DNA from: Liolophura sinensis
Taxonomy: Eukaryota > Mollusca > Polyplacophora > Chitonida > Chitonidae
DNA: 64,000 nt
NCBI RefSeq assembly: GCF_032854445.1
Contig: NC_088305.1
Coordinates: 9,739,606 to 9,803,605, forward strand
Direction: 5' to 3'
A program made the translations under genes and the position numbers. Under the pieces are notes generated by a model. It saw only the letters and a program-made list of their open reading frames with translations, was not told the origin of the DNA and did no database searches. Below, piece after piece: positions 12,901 through 23,540 of the stretch. The first letter of the stretch is position 1. Every line of letters begins with the position of its first letter.

Positions 12901-13352
12901 TTAGAAAGTTCTACTCGTGTTAGACAACGTAGGTTGATTTGGGGGGCCTCATGTGCGTAGGGACAAAGAATTACTCCACACCACCAAGTCTTCTGTTGAA
13001 CGCCAGTGAGGCACCTGCCTCGCTTCTCCGTCCCCACGGGAGCCGTAGCAGACCGATTTCTCAAAATGAGAATGTTGAAATATTTGCCGCTTTGCCGTCT
13101 CGTGTATTTGTGTAATCGATGACAGAGACACTCTTGTGTATAATTCCTACATCAGAAAAGCAGTGTGCAGTCAGTAAAATCATTTCTCCGCAATTTATGG
13201 CCAAGCTCTCGTCACCAGTAATACTGAATTTCGTTTAAACCCTGCAGTCTCACTCAAAACGCTTTCGATTCCGTCGAGATTTCCGTCCTTCTTATCACCC
13301 TTCACGTTTCACACAATTGACTTTTCATGTCACTTTCGTTAATTGCTGTAAG
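9991..13352. other. Mostly non-coding stretch; one possible minus-strand exon
   Basis: The best coding hint is minus-strand 11820-11884: acceptor TTACTTGCAG, 21 open codons, donor CAA|GTAAGG. It sits beside an unrecognised 100-codon minus ORF with an ATG (11911-12213). I found no compatible exon chain. At 12433-12500 a ~37-bp segment containing GAGGTAAG-like text is duplicated. No other gene or element is recognised. Confidence 0.3.
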
Positions 13353-16300
13353 ATGGCAACTTCATTTCCGTGCCTAAGAATGTTACTTCTTGTGAGTCTG
13401 TTTTTTTCACTCCCATTAGGGTATGCTAAAGGAGATATCCTACGAGAAATAAAGATAGAGGTACTTTTATTTTGCCACACGTTTCAGCGATGTGATTTTA
13501 ATCCCGCGGACGTGTCACCGGTAAATATCGGACGCTTCTTCAGCCCCGGGATTGCGTTGAAGTATCAGAACTGTATTAAGATGGATGGCTACATCAGAGC
13601 TACGGTCTCATTGTCCAGCACATTGATCGATTCACCAGTTGGGTAACACTCCTTACAAACAGATATATTTCCATTAGCACGGATACATAACTGACAAAAC
13701 AAACACGTACTATTGACTCCAGCAATCACTATATCTGTCCACTGCTGAAAGACCACAGCACTGTCTATCCAGTTGAATATGTGCGGCTTGAGAAAGAAAG
13801 GATCCGAGGGCTCTAATTAAAGACGCTACAGATGCTTTATGTAGGTCACGGAAAAATACGTGCTGTAAAAAAAAAAGATCATGCTCTCTACTGATAGATA
13901 TTTCAGCAGGGTAATTTCCATTAAAATAATCAAGACAATTTTGATGCATTTTCTTGCTTTGTGTGCGTTTATATTTTCTTTACTGTTTTTTTTTTCTCAG
14001 TAGAGGGAGGTTATACATTTAGGCTTAGTTTTTTTTTTACAGGCATGGAAGGCTTTTTGGTAGAAATTACTCTCATCTCAAACTGCTGCACACTTCAAGT
14101 AACAAGACATTCCTCACAAATTTAGCCAACGTAGCCGACTATTCGTTCGGCTGATAATGACGCACTGATAATATAATGCTGCTCAGGCTGTGACGTCAAA
14201 CTCAATGTGCCTCACTGAAACGACGTGCTCAGAGCTTCGCTGAAGCTGTCACGTTAGGCCTAGACCAGAGTTTGGTAACTGACGACCTGCAGAACCTTGT
14301 GGATTGACCCCGGGCGCTGCGGGGTTTCCATCCACCATAATGCTGGCCGTCGTTGCATAACTGAAATATTCTTTAATACGGTATAAAGTATCAAAAAAAT
14401 AAATAATTAAACAAAATAACTGACACAAAGAGCCTAAGAGGGTTCGGAAAAATAATTTATTCATACCGAATCGACATCTTTTGTCCCTAATTTCTCTTCG
14501 CCAGCTAGCTTTTCACAACCAGATAAATACCTATTTGAATATGTCGTGTTGGTCTAGGCTGCATCGCTTTTCATAATGATCATGGCCTGTTTTTTATGGG
14601 CTTTTTTTACCCTTAATCACTTTACTGAGTGTTTATTGCCGTACTGAAAGATTCTAGTGGAGGACACCGGATTTTATTCGATCACATCCGTAACAATTTA
14701 TCAATCTTTTCCATTCTGAATTTTTTATCTAAAGCTACCAAGATGCATTCTCTTATATACATGTAGCGTGTAAGCGGTATATCCTTGTTTAAAGACAATA
14801 GTGGAGGCAGACTTTCCACTAATGAGATGTTTTTTTTTAATTATGCATCCTTTACTTTTCCATTAAATATGATATTGTTGTTCAGTTATTACGAATCCAT
14901 TTTAACAATCGCATGTGTTTTATTATATTTTTGAGTTAAACGCACGGCAGTTAATCATCATAACCCGTCTACCCTGTGTTTGCAAGAGTCCAACTTGGTA
15001 GGGTCACCACATTTGCAAGTTGTGTCATAAAATGACATGTTAGACGATGGCTGCTTGCCCTATACGCTCTAGGCTAATAAATCAGCAGGTGTGTTGAAAA
15101 TGTGAATAATCGGCTCATGATCCCCGTTACCACTAGACGTGAGTATTCACGTGAGATTGGTGGTATCCTTCGTTGCAGACGTGATGTGAACTTTTTGTGT
15201 TTCTTTCAACCTAACAGACAATACACTTAACAACATAACGTTTTAGCGCATACAATGTTCTAATTATTTATTCAGCCCATATCTCCTGTCCCATGCAACC
15301 ACAGCTCTATCTTAAAAATTTTCTATAAAAAATAGTCACCGGGTGTGCATTTTTATATATGGGAACATTCATGTCAGTTTTGCGTCGATGCTTCCCGTGA
15401 GCTATCTTATTGTAATCGCTGATCACGGCTTGCTTCGTACTAAACACCGAAACATTAGTATTTTTTATTTGTGGTAACTTTTTCCGTCAGATCGCCAGAT
15501 ACATGACGTGAGAACATGTTTCTTGCCTTAAGTAATTCCAACAAATCGTATGATGTCAGCGTCCATCCATCAACACCCACCGTCAAATGTTGTGCACGAA
15601 ATAAAAAAACCTAAAAAACCAAAAAAAAAAAAAAATCCGGAGACATGACTAGGAGCACTAAACAGGGATTCGCTTTTTTATACGTGCATTGTGAGTGAGA
15701 AAAATACGCATTTTTCCGACGTATCTGCTCCAGTGAAGCCGCGATTAATGGAAATAACGGTGTCTGGCCTCCCAATAAGCTCGTTAACTTCTATGCGTTT
15801 TTTTCTGCCTTATCCATTTATTCGTAACTTGTTCTGAACTCGCTGTCTAATCCAGAGGATGCGCTTAGACGGCTGGTGAGTGAACGCCCCGGGGATACGG
15901 TGGACTACGGTGACCTACATGCAAGGCTAATATCAATATTAACACGTAAAGTTCATTTAAATTGCAAAGATGCGATTTGTTTTCAATGTATTTATCCCTT
16001 CTGTTAAATGTACGATAAAAAAATGTCACACGCGGCTTTGTGAAAGTGGTCTTGGACCGATTTCCTGGCCGTTGAATGAGGTCCAACGTATAAGTAAAAT
16101 ATTTCTGGATTACAGCGTGAAACACCAATTCAATAAAATAGGTAAATATTTGAGAAATCGTTCTTTGATTATGAATGTGCAGATCACGAATGGCCACTGG
16201 CAAAGCAATTTGTAAATAAGTTAGTCTTGAGTATTTTAGGCCAAGGAAAAGAAATTAAGGGAGTTATATTGTGAAAAGACTATTTTGCCCTTTATATACG

Positions 16301-16904
16301 CGCGTATTAATACCACGGTACGTGGGAAGGTTTTCCATCAACCTGCGGATGGTTGTGGATTTCCACCGGGCTCAGCCCAGTTTCCTCCCAAGATAGTGCT
16401 GGCCGCCGTCGTATAAATGAAATATTCTTGAGTATGGCGTAAAACACCAATCAAATAAATAAACAAAACACCAATCAAATAAATAAATAAATAAGTATTA
16501 ATACCATGCAAACCTGTTCTTTTCTGAATGGCCTACATGGGAGTACATGTGTTTTCTGAACAACTACAAATTTCCGTCTACCAGTTTAAGCATACAAACC
16601 TTAATGGCCTTTGGAATCTGTTGCCAAGCCACCATTCTGTATGACGTTACTGTTGATGAATGAGTGTGTATCTATAGCAACATTAATGAAACGTTATATA
16701 AAAAAACGTGAAATTATTCCCACAGTGAGATTTTATTTTCTCCGTAGCATTTGGCCACTTCTTACGTTTTTCATGTTCTACAGAAAAGATTCCATTGACC
16801 TAAAAATGCCTATTCCAGGGCCATACAAATCGGTGTGGATATACTGTTATAGCTATGCAGCCAATGGGAGACACGGGAAGTGTGTTTTATTAGGCCTCTT
16901 TTAA
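13353..16904 (+). CDS. Candidate two-exon small secreted protein
   Basis: Exon 1 (13353-13642) starts with ATG in a strong context (A at -3, G at +4). Its first ~25 residues look like a signal peptide: MATSFPCLRM, a leucine-rich core, then a small-residue region near Gly23. The mature part has Cys41, Cys47 and Cys74. The frame closes just after a donor, TGG|GTAACA, in phase 2. A strong acceptor at 16783 (pyrimidine-rich, TTCTACAG) opens exon 2 (16784-16904), which supplies the missing single base and 39 more codons ending in TAA, with two more cysteines. The joined product would be about 136 residues. An alternative acceptor at 14042 is also in phase and open for 36 codons, so the exon-2 choice is uncertain. 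I do not recognise the family. Confidence 0.4.
14284..14416 (+). mobile_element. SINE family 1, 5'-truncated
   Basis: Diverged body and tail: 'ccataatgctggccgtcg', 'gaaatattct' and a tail ending AAATAAATAATT. An 8-bp direct repeat TAACTGAC flanks it (14276-14283 and 14417-14424), consistent with a target-site duplication. Confidence 0.7.
16060..16148 (+). mobile_element. SINE family 1, degenerate tail fragment
   Basis: Text such as 'cgtataagtaaaatattt' followed by 'gcgtgaaacaccaattcaat' and AAAATAGGTAAAT matches the 3' domain and tail of family 1 with many substitutions. Confidence 0.55.
16316..16494 (+). mobile_element. SINE family 1, 5'-truncated, with target-site duplication
   Basis: It covers body ('caacctgcggatggttgtgg'), 3' domain ('gctggccgccgtcgtataaa') and tail. 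A perfect 12-bp direct repeat GTATTAATACCA flanks it (16304-16315 and 16495-16506). The terminal block 'aaaacaccaatcaaataaat' is present twice in tandem, a local duplication of the 3' end. Confidence 0.85.
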
Positions 16905-17109
16905 CACCGTTGATGTGCAGTTTGTTTGCTTTAAAATATATGTGCGTGCGGGCAATTCCAAAGTATAAATGACCCAGCTTATGTGGAAGAAGTCGTGCCT
17001 TATTGTTAAACTACAACTTAGCAAAGAATATTCTGATTAGCATGTTTGGAGCTTGACATACGTCACAGTTTTTTGGTACTGTATTTGCATTAGCAATCGA
17101 AGGCCTTAC
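16905..17109. other. Short intergenic stretch
   Basis: Nothing recognised between the candidate plus-strand exon and the candidate minus-strand exon. Confidence 0.4.
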
Positions 17110-17215
17110 CTTTTCCGCGTGTGTTCGTAAATTCTCATATGCATGCCCACAGTGTTCCTGGCAAAATTCAGTTCCGAGAAACAGCAGCTGATCCGTGCTA
17201 ATTCCAACTGGGATT
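17110..17215 (-). CDS. Candidate internal exon, minus strand, unrecognised protein
   Basis: Read on the minus strand, a pyrimidine-rich tract ending TTTTTACAG (acceptor) precedes 106 nt, and an excellent donor AAAAG|GTAAGG follows. The exon supplies one base to complete a codon and then 35 open codons, ending in phase 0. The peptide begins IPVGISTDQLLFLG and continues with a Cys-x3-Cys-Gly-His stretch. It would belong to a gene transcribed away from the 5-HT1-like receptor, which starts about 1 kb to the right on the other strand. No partner exon was found in the window. Confidence 0.45.
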
Positions 17216-18017
17216 CTGTAAAAATAACGCGTAAATGGGATCAGAGAAAATCTAGCGTACCTCACACAAGACAAAACAAAATCTATCGATATGGAGGTTA
17301 GTAGATCGCGACAGCGTAAAGTGCAGTGAGCTGACATGTCCGCTCTTCTCTTTTATACATCTGTCAAGCCTCTCCTGCGAAGTCCCGTGGTGTTAAGTAC
17401 ATGTTCGTGTTCTATAACTGGGTTACATTACAATGCAATTGATCCAAACCTTTCCTTTGTTCATTTTCAGAAGCTTACATGGTCGTGGCACACAGCATTT
17501 CACACCTGACACAGAAATCACAGGCGGGGACCCCAGTTCGAGTTCCGGTGTGGGAAGGATGTGGGAAGAATTCATCGGAGTAGCTTGATAAGATCGAAGT
17601 TTTGCACGACTACTGTGAACGGCTTCAGTATACTTGTTGATCAACCGAGTGTGCTATAGATTTGTTAATGTGTGGTTGATTTGCTATATCGACGCCATAT
17701 ATTGAAAATATCAGACTACATAATTCGTCAAAGTTTGTGTCAGTATCAGCTTTGTTTGTGCTTCAACTTTTCTGTGACATCTTTTATCTTTTATTCAATT
17801 GCTGCCGCTGTCCCGTGTCGTTTAGGAATTCCATAACGCACTCTACGCCGAGGGATAGGCAGCTTCGGTCTCATCACGCTTGATCGTCTTTTCTTCTTGT
17901 TTTTAAGGCTGCTTTGGTGAAAATCCCAACGTGTGCTGCGCAGTTTTCTCTCCTTGTTTTCGAATAAAGCGTCCACAATAATTTCATTGCGTTATCGGGC
18001 TCCACGGAGTGGCAACG
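17216..18017. promoter_or_regulatory. Upstream region of the 5-HT1-like gene
   Basis: This stretch must contain the receptor's promoter and 5' UTR if the gene has no upstream exon. I see no convincing TATA box. A strong splice acceptor (TTCATTTTCAG at 17461-17471) lies within it and could begin a 5' UTR exon. GC content rises from about 17990 towards the start codon. Confidence 0.35.
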
Positions 18018-18143
18018 ATGGAATGCGATAACTCCGGACGAGGCGCGCTTCACCGCACGCTGACCTGGTGGGGCACCCTGAACCAGATACTCGGCTCATT
18101 AGTGGCGAGCTCTCGGCGTGTGTTTGTACACGTTGCCGTCTAA
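18018..18143 (+). promoter_or_regulatory. Upstream ORF 1 in the receptor leader (41 codons)
   Basis: ATG at 18018 has A at -3 and G at +4, a strong initiation context, and the frame runs 41 codons to TAA at 18141. If it lies in the mature mRNA it should lower initiation at the receptor ATG 54 nt beyond its stop. Its peptide resembles nothing I know. Confidence 0.5.
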
Positions 18144-18176
18144 AACTGACATAGCTTCCCGATAGCATCAATAGTG

Positions 18177-18326
18177 ATGTGCCAGGCGTGCGGACTATGG
18201 CAAGCGAGTATGACGTATACACTTACTCCTCGGGAGACAACCTCACGGAGCTGTGGCTGGAGAGTTTCGACGACGCTGACAACAGCTCCACCAACGGCAC
18301 GGACTCGGAAGAACTCGTCAACTTGA
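18177..18326 (+). promoter_or_regulatory. Upstream ORF 2, overlapping the receptor start out of frame
   Basis: ATG at 18177 (G at -3, T at +4, a moderate context) opens a 49-codon frame that ends with TGA at 18324-18326, beyond the receptor ATG at 18197. Ribosomes that use it cannot then start the receptor by simple scanning, so it would act as an inhibitory overlapping uORF. Confidence 0.5.
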
Positions 18327-19654
18327 AATATGCAACGACGCCGTTGGTGTTCATCTGTTTAGTCCTAGGTATGATGATCCTGGTCACCATCATCGGTAAC
18401 GTTTTCGTCATCGCCGCCATCATCTTGGAGCGCTCCCTCCAGGCCGTCTCCAACTATCTGATTCTGTCTCTGGCCGTAACGGACCTGATGGTGGCTGTTT
18501 TGGTAATGCCGCTCAGTGTTGTGAATGAGATAACTCTTACGTGGCACCTCGGCAACGAACTCTGTGACATGTGGATTTCGTTCGATATACTCTGCTGCAC
18601 AGGCTCCATTCTGCACCTCGTCGCCATTTCCTTTGACCGCTTTTGGGCTGTGTCCGACATCGACTATATTCGACGACGGAACGCCCGGAAGATCCTGACG
18701 TTGGTGGCGGCAGTCTGGATCGTCGCCATCTGTGTCTCGATCCCTCCCCTGTTCGGATGGAGAGAGGACGACAACTCCCCTGAAGTAACAGGCTATTGTC
18801 AAATTAGCCAAGACCAAGGATACACTATTTACTCAACAGTCGGGGCGTTTTACTGCCCTCTTGTGCTAATGCTAGTGCTGAATTACAAAATCTACAAGGC
18901 CGCGAGGTCACGCATACGTAAAAAGGCGTTCGGAGGCGCAAAAAAACCCAAGAAGTACGACACGGCTGTGGCCGTGCCGTCAACAAAAGTCATTGGTGCG
19001 GACGGCGTTTCAATGAACGTCTCCTCTGGAAGTGACGTTGACAGTCACGACGGCTACAGCAGCTTCAATGGCTCGTGTCTTCACTTGAACGAAATTTCTC
19101 AAGTGGAAAGTTCGGTAGATCTGAGAGAAGAAGAAAATGGGCTGATGGAAAATGATTCGGACGCTTCCATCAACCCCACTAGACTCACCAGCACAACTCT
19201 TGCCCCCTCTACTCTCAGCCCGCCTCCCCTCAGCTTACCTGGTCGAAAGGGCTCAACATGCAAAATCCCCAAACCCTCGTCAAAACTGACACCGAGGACG
19301 CCAACAAAGTGTAACAACAACAACAAGATGCACAGAAAAAAAGAAAAAGAACGCTTGAGGAAGGAAAAGATTGAGATGAAGCGCGAGCGAAAAGCCGCAC
19401 GCGTGCTTGGCATCATAACGGGTGCGTTTGTCGTCTGCTGGTTGCCTTTTTTCGTCATCGCCTTAATTGGACCATTCTGTGGAAGCAATTGCTACTTTCC
19501 GGACGCTATGATCAGCGTGTTTCTCTGGCTGGGTTATTTTAACAGTTTACTCAATCCCGTTATCTATACCATATTTAATCCAAGTTTTCGGACGGCTTTC
19601 CGAAAACTCTTATTCGGCAAATACCGAAAAGTAAGAATCAAAGTGGGTAGATGA
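18197..19654 (+). CDS. Serotonin 5-HT1-like G protein-coupled receptor, intronless
   Basis: A 485-residue class A GPCR in one exon. The start is the first in-frame ATG after TAG at 18152, in a strong context. The N-terminus has three N-glycosylation sequons (N15, N29, N33). Key residues: N68 (1.50), D96 (2.50), C123 and C201 (TM3-ECL2 disulfide), amine-binding D130 (3.32), D147-R148-F149 for the DRY motif, W174, S213, T214 and A217 in TM5 (same pattern as human 5-HT1A), E397 (6.30), C414-W415-x-P-F418-F419, Y447 (7.43) and N453-P-x-x-Y457. ICL3 is long (~160 residues, with a poly-Asn run and basic ends) and the tail is short, as in Gi-coupled 5-HT1 receptors. Expected role: plasma-membrane serotonin receptor that lowers cAMP. 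Odd points are F at 3.51 and N229 where Tyr 5.58 is usual. 5-HT7 or another amine receptor is less likely. Confidence 0.95.
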   Translation: MASEYDVYTYSSGDNLTELWLESFDDADNSSTNGTDSEELVNLKYATTPLVFICLVLGMMILVTIIGNVFVIAAIILERSLQAVSNYLILSLAVTDLMVAVLVMPLSVVNEITLTWHLGNELCDMWISFDILCCTGSILHLVAISFDRFWAVSDIDYIRRRNARKILTLVAAVWIVAICVSIPPLFGWREDDNSPEVTGYCQISQDQGYTIYSTVGAFYCPLVLMLVLNYKIYKAARSRIRKKAFGGAKKPKKYDTAVAVPSTKVIGADGVSMNVSSGSDVDSHDGYSSFNGSCLHLNEISQVESSVDLREEENGLMENDSDASINPTRLTSTTLAPSTLSPPPLSLPGRKGSTCKIPKPSSKLTPRTPTKCNNNNKMHRKKEKERLRKEKIEMKRERKAARVLGIITGAFVVCWLPFFVIALIGPFCGSNCYFPDAMISVFLWLGYFNSLLNPVIYTIFNPSFRTAFRKLLFGKYRKVRIKVGR

Positions 19655-20135
19655 GACTTTGGTGACGTGCTGACGTCATCACTGGACGCCTCACTGTCAC
19701 AGACGAATGACGCACTGCGCGAGACTAAAGTGACCAATGTGTCTGTGACGTCTTTTTTTTAAACCAACGGCAAATGATATTATTTCGTTGCTGTGGTGAT
19801 TTTTGGCAACGGTACCGCCATATACATGTATGTATCATTCCAGTATTCACCAATCTAAACGTTATGAGGATGAGATATATATATTGTTAGCATGCTTCCG
19901 AAGGTTTACTCTGTTTCAGCTTTTTTTAAAACATGCAAGTCGTGTGTATAATATATAGACCCTTAATGCATATGTCGGACGCAAAGAATTACTTTATTTC
20001 AACCTGTGACACTTAATGCAAATTTGTAACTGAACCATCTGGCTGTACAGAGACTTTCTAGGTTCACAATCTGTGATCTAATCTCATATTAAGAGACCAT
20101 AATAAAAAAAATGTGCATCTGTAAATAAACCTTGT
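19655..20135 (+). terminator. 3' UTR and poly(A) signals of the receptor gene
   Basis: After TGA the sequence becomes AT-rich. Canonical AATAAA hexamers occur at 20101-20106 and 20124-20129, about 450-475 nt past the stop, which fits cleavage near 20140-20160. Confidence 0.55.
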
Positions 20136-21282
20136 GTACAAAATACCAATATCTACACATGATCATTACTTTCTACATCATTGCCTTCCCTTAAACATTC
20201 GGTATATTGCGTGGCTATAACAATGAACATGCAGTCACGTAACTGCTATAGCACACTGATGATACTTTATCACAGGAAATGGTTAAGCAGTGTAACAATA
20301 ACAAGTAAACTCCACTGAAGGTAAGGACAGGTCATGTGGATTCCGCCAGAAGTTTTCTGGCAACATTCATTGTTGCATGTGGTCAAAATTCGCAAAACCT
20401 TAGTCGTTTTTTTTTTTTTTTTTTTGCAATGTTATAGAGATGTAGGGTTTACGATATTTCACTCGTGTACACTGCAGCTATAACTCGCTTCATTGCGGAC
20501 TATCAAATCAAATAGCGCTTGACTCCGTTTACAACCATAAGCGTTTTTACATCAGTGATCATCAGCTTATCAGATAACTGTCCCTAAATCAAAGTACTCA
20601 AGATACCCATTTACCGGGTTTGTCAGTTGTGATAAGAGTATTATGGCAATTTAAATGCTTTTATAATGGATGGTGATGCAATGATGCATTATTTCTCCGG
20701 TCTATACGTTTATAGGGACAGTGTTGATAAGGTGAAATTGAGAACGTTGATCCACATGTATTCCGAAAATTTTATATATAAACTTGAAATACGCCTTCTT
20801 GTCAATTTACCTCAGTTAGGGTTTTACTCTAACTGTTCATGTAAATGCACGTGTAGCAAATTACACGCCCCCTAAATGGGAGTTCTAAGTCCCGCCTTGT
20901 AAAACGACTTTTATTCACAATTAGATTAGTGTAGCCAACGAAGGTGCTCAGCTTACCTGCCCTGCCTTGCTGGGTTTACCCAACATGAATCCATCCCATA
21001 ACATAGAAAAAAAAGAATATAAAACGCACCCCTATAGTGATTCTACTAAACGAGGACATCACAAAAGAACATATTGTAGGCCAACTTGTAGCTGTTTCCG
21101 AAGAGTGTCAATGACAGCTCAAAAAGTGAACACCTGTTTTTTGGTCGATAACTATTTTGAGGCCAAAGCCAAAATCAATGCAACATTTCGAAATCCCTTT
21201 TAATTCTGCCAGTTTAACAACCCTCGAACATTAAACGCCGATTGAATCGCTTTACCACACGGATCAGTCACACTGAATACCG
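20136..21282. other. Non-coding stretch with a diverged repeat
   Basis: A poly(T) tract lies at about 20407-20425. Positions about 20690-20960 resemble 46850-47110: both contain 'cagttagggttttaytctaac', followed by weaker similarity. No gene is supported. Confidence 0.45.
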
Positions 21283-21542
21283 TACACACAAAAAAATTCA
21301 TCTGTTAAAATTACAGAAAGTCTGTTGTCCGAGTGATGCTAGAATGTATTCTGTTGTTATGACACAATATTGTGTTATATTTAACATAATATCCTTTTTA
21401 GTCTAATAGCATGGGCATGTTAAATCCATAGGATATGTGTCTTGTTATTAACAGAATAATCTGCGGCAATAACAGATACATTCAAGCATCTCTCAGATAA
21501 CAGACTTCCTGTTAAATTTAACAGATTCATGTTTTGAGTGTA
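21283..21542. mobile_element. MITE with ~75-bp terminal inverted repeats
   Basis: The left end reads TACACACAAAAAAATTCATC and the reverse complement of the right end reads TACACTCAAAACATGAATC. Both continue with 'tctgttaaa', 'gaaagtctgttgtc'-like and 'gatgctagaatgtat'-like text, about 80% identical over ~75 bp. The ends begin and finish with TA, consistent with a TA target as in Tc1/mariner-derived MITEs. There is no ORF. Confidence 0.8.
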
Positions 21543-21785
21543 CCCTTTAATATTCTGAACATTCTGCCTTTAATCCAAGTAATGGTGAAAATTATTTATC
21601 TGACTGGTGTTTTACGCCGTATTCATAGTTAAAATTAAACTACCTTCTAAATGTTACTTGTAGAAATTTCAACCACTTAAATTCGCGCAACATGTTTTTT
21701 TTTATATTTGATTCTCATTGGTATAGTTTTAGAAACATGGACACCATTTTTGCGATCTCGTGCTCCGACAGGCGTTGAAAAATAG

Positions 21786-21825
<40 letters not shown>

Positions 21826-22618
21826 ACTACTACTACTAATTAAGCTAATTGATGAATTGCATACATTTGAAATCAACGCACAGGCCTATTAAATATGAGT
21901 ACAAAAACCCCAGATAAACCTAAAAGTGTCTTCGCTGTAATTTGCGTATTGCCAAGTACAAAACTAATTTTATTTTTCACTTTAAATTAATGCCGGGGTA
22001 TTCTCATCTTCTATTAAATCTTCTATGAAGAAGTTTTAAACAACACAGTCATTGAGAGGCGTATGATTGTTTTTCTTTTCTTTTTTTCTTATTTCATTGC
22101 TGTTTTTGATTTTATTCACTCGCGTAGGACATTCCTTGTGCATTTCCTTCATTACTGAAAACTGTGTACAGGTTATATACATTCTTACTTCTATGATGGT
22201 TTGAGCTGAACGTTGCTTTAGGCATTGGCCTTGCGATTATTCACCTGGAACGTCCATTTTTGTCGACGGAAGGTATTGGAATGTTTGTTCTAACGCCTAT
22301 ATATATAAATTTCGCGACATTCAAGACCATATGGGCAGATGACTAACTGGCCGTTAGGCATGAATTCATACGGGCTCAAAAGCCTGGCACATAGAGAGCG
22401 TATGTGGTGTGGAGTTACCGTAATGAGGTCATTTAAATATCTGATGGTAAACAAAGTCGTCCCCAAGGCGTTGGAATTTATAAACGGCAATACTCTGTTG
22501 CAAAATCTGATCACTTTCAGCCGTAACAGATATAGACAGAAATAGTAAATTGAATATCCACGGTTTCTGTAGCGAAAATCGCGCATTTATAGTTATTATG
22601 ATTCGTCCACATGTATTT
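21543..22618. other. Non-coding stretch with SINE fragment and ATT microsatellite
   Basis: A short reversed SINE family 1 tail ('ggtgttttacgccgtattca') lies at 21590-21630. An (ATT)n microsatellite followed by (ACT)n spans 21789-21839. The rest is unremarkable. Confidence 0.6.
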
Positions 22619-22691
22619 GTAATAAGTACCTTATGCATTGGTAACAAGTACCTTATGCATTGGTAACAAGTACCTTATGCATAACAAGTAC
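22619..22691 (+). repeat. 22-bp tandem repeat, about 3.3 copies
   Basis: Units 'gtaacaagtaccttatgcat' plus TG repeat at 22619, 22641 and 22663 and then break off. Confidence 0.85.
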
Positions 22692-23540
22692 ATTAGAAAC
22701 AAGCTGGAGAAAACATACAAAATATACATAGCTTAGATAAAAAAGTGCTAAAAGTTAGTGGTAAATGTGGCCTTCAGATTTTTTTTTCCATTTTTCTTTA
22801 AAGAGAAAAGACACTTGAAAGTAATTTTTGTATATGATGGGTATTTGGGACCACCATTTGGTATCTATAGCACTAGAATTTGGTATTTTCAGCTAACAAA
22901 TGTGTTCAATTTTATTTTGATCATATTTATAGTTTAATATATTCATAAATATTATGATAATTCGGATTAAATGCATGTGTTTGGATATAAACAACAAGTT
23001 TATGTTCAAATACATTTTGTTAGACATGTATCACATTCGTATTTAAAACAGCCCTGCCCGCTTTCCGTTGTTGTATAAGTGAAATATTCTTGAGTGCTCT
23101 ATAAAACTACAAATGAAGGGAAACAAATTAAAGAAATAAAGCAATAAATCCTATCCAGAAATTGCGTTTAGTCATAATCAGTCATTCTTCTCCAACATAT
23201 TCCTTAGCATCTTTTGAATGCCTCTGGCGAGATATATTTCATGCAGGCAGGCAGAGTGCTTAAACCAGTACAAAGAAGATAGATAGGCCTACATAACTCT
23301 TATGTGTCGGATGGCTCCACTTGAGTTGCATCTAAAATATTGACACAGTGATAAAAGATGCCAGCGAACTTTGTAATGCGAAAACAACATACCACAAAGC
23401 AACAGAAGCAATAACCCCGAAATGAAAAAAATATTAACGTGTTTAGAAAGATACAATCATGGCACCTGTGACGATATAAAATGAATGTATGTGGCCAAGT
23501 GTTCCAATGGGGAACGATCAACTCACAACACAACCAATAA
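22692..23540. other. Non-coding stretch with degenerate SINE tail
   Basis: Positions 23050-23142 keep 'gtataagtgaaatattcttg' and a (AAATA)-rich tail of SINE family 1, otherwise decayed. No gene is supported. Confidence 0.5.

Larger units (their letters stand above)
13643..16783. other. Putative intron / non-coding stretch with SINE relics
   Basis: It contains SINE family 1 copies at 14284-14416, ~16060-16148 and 16316-16494 (listed separately where clear). There are poly(T)-led strong acceptors near 14000 and 14042, and a strong acceptor near 15218 with no open frame behind it. Nothing else is recognised. Confidence 0.4.

Noticed and set aside
18365-18817. 150-codon minus frame
   Set aside because: It is antisense to the GPCR reading frame and reflects its GC-rich codon composition.
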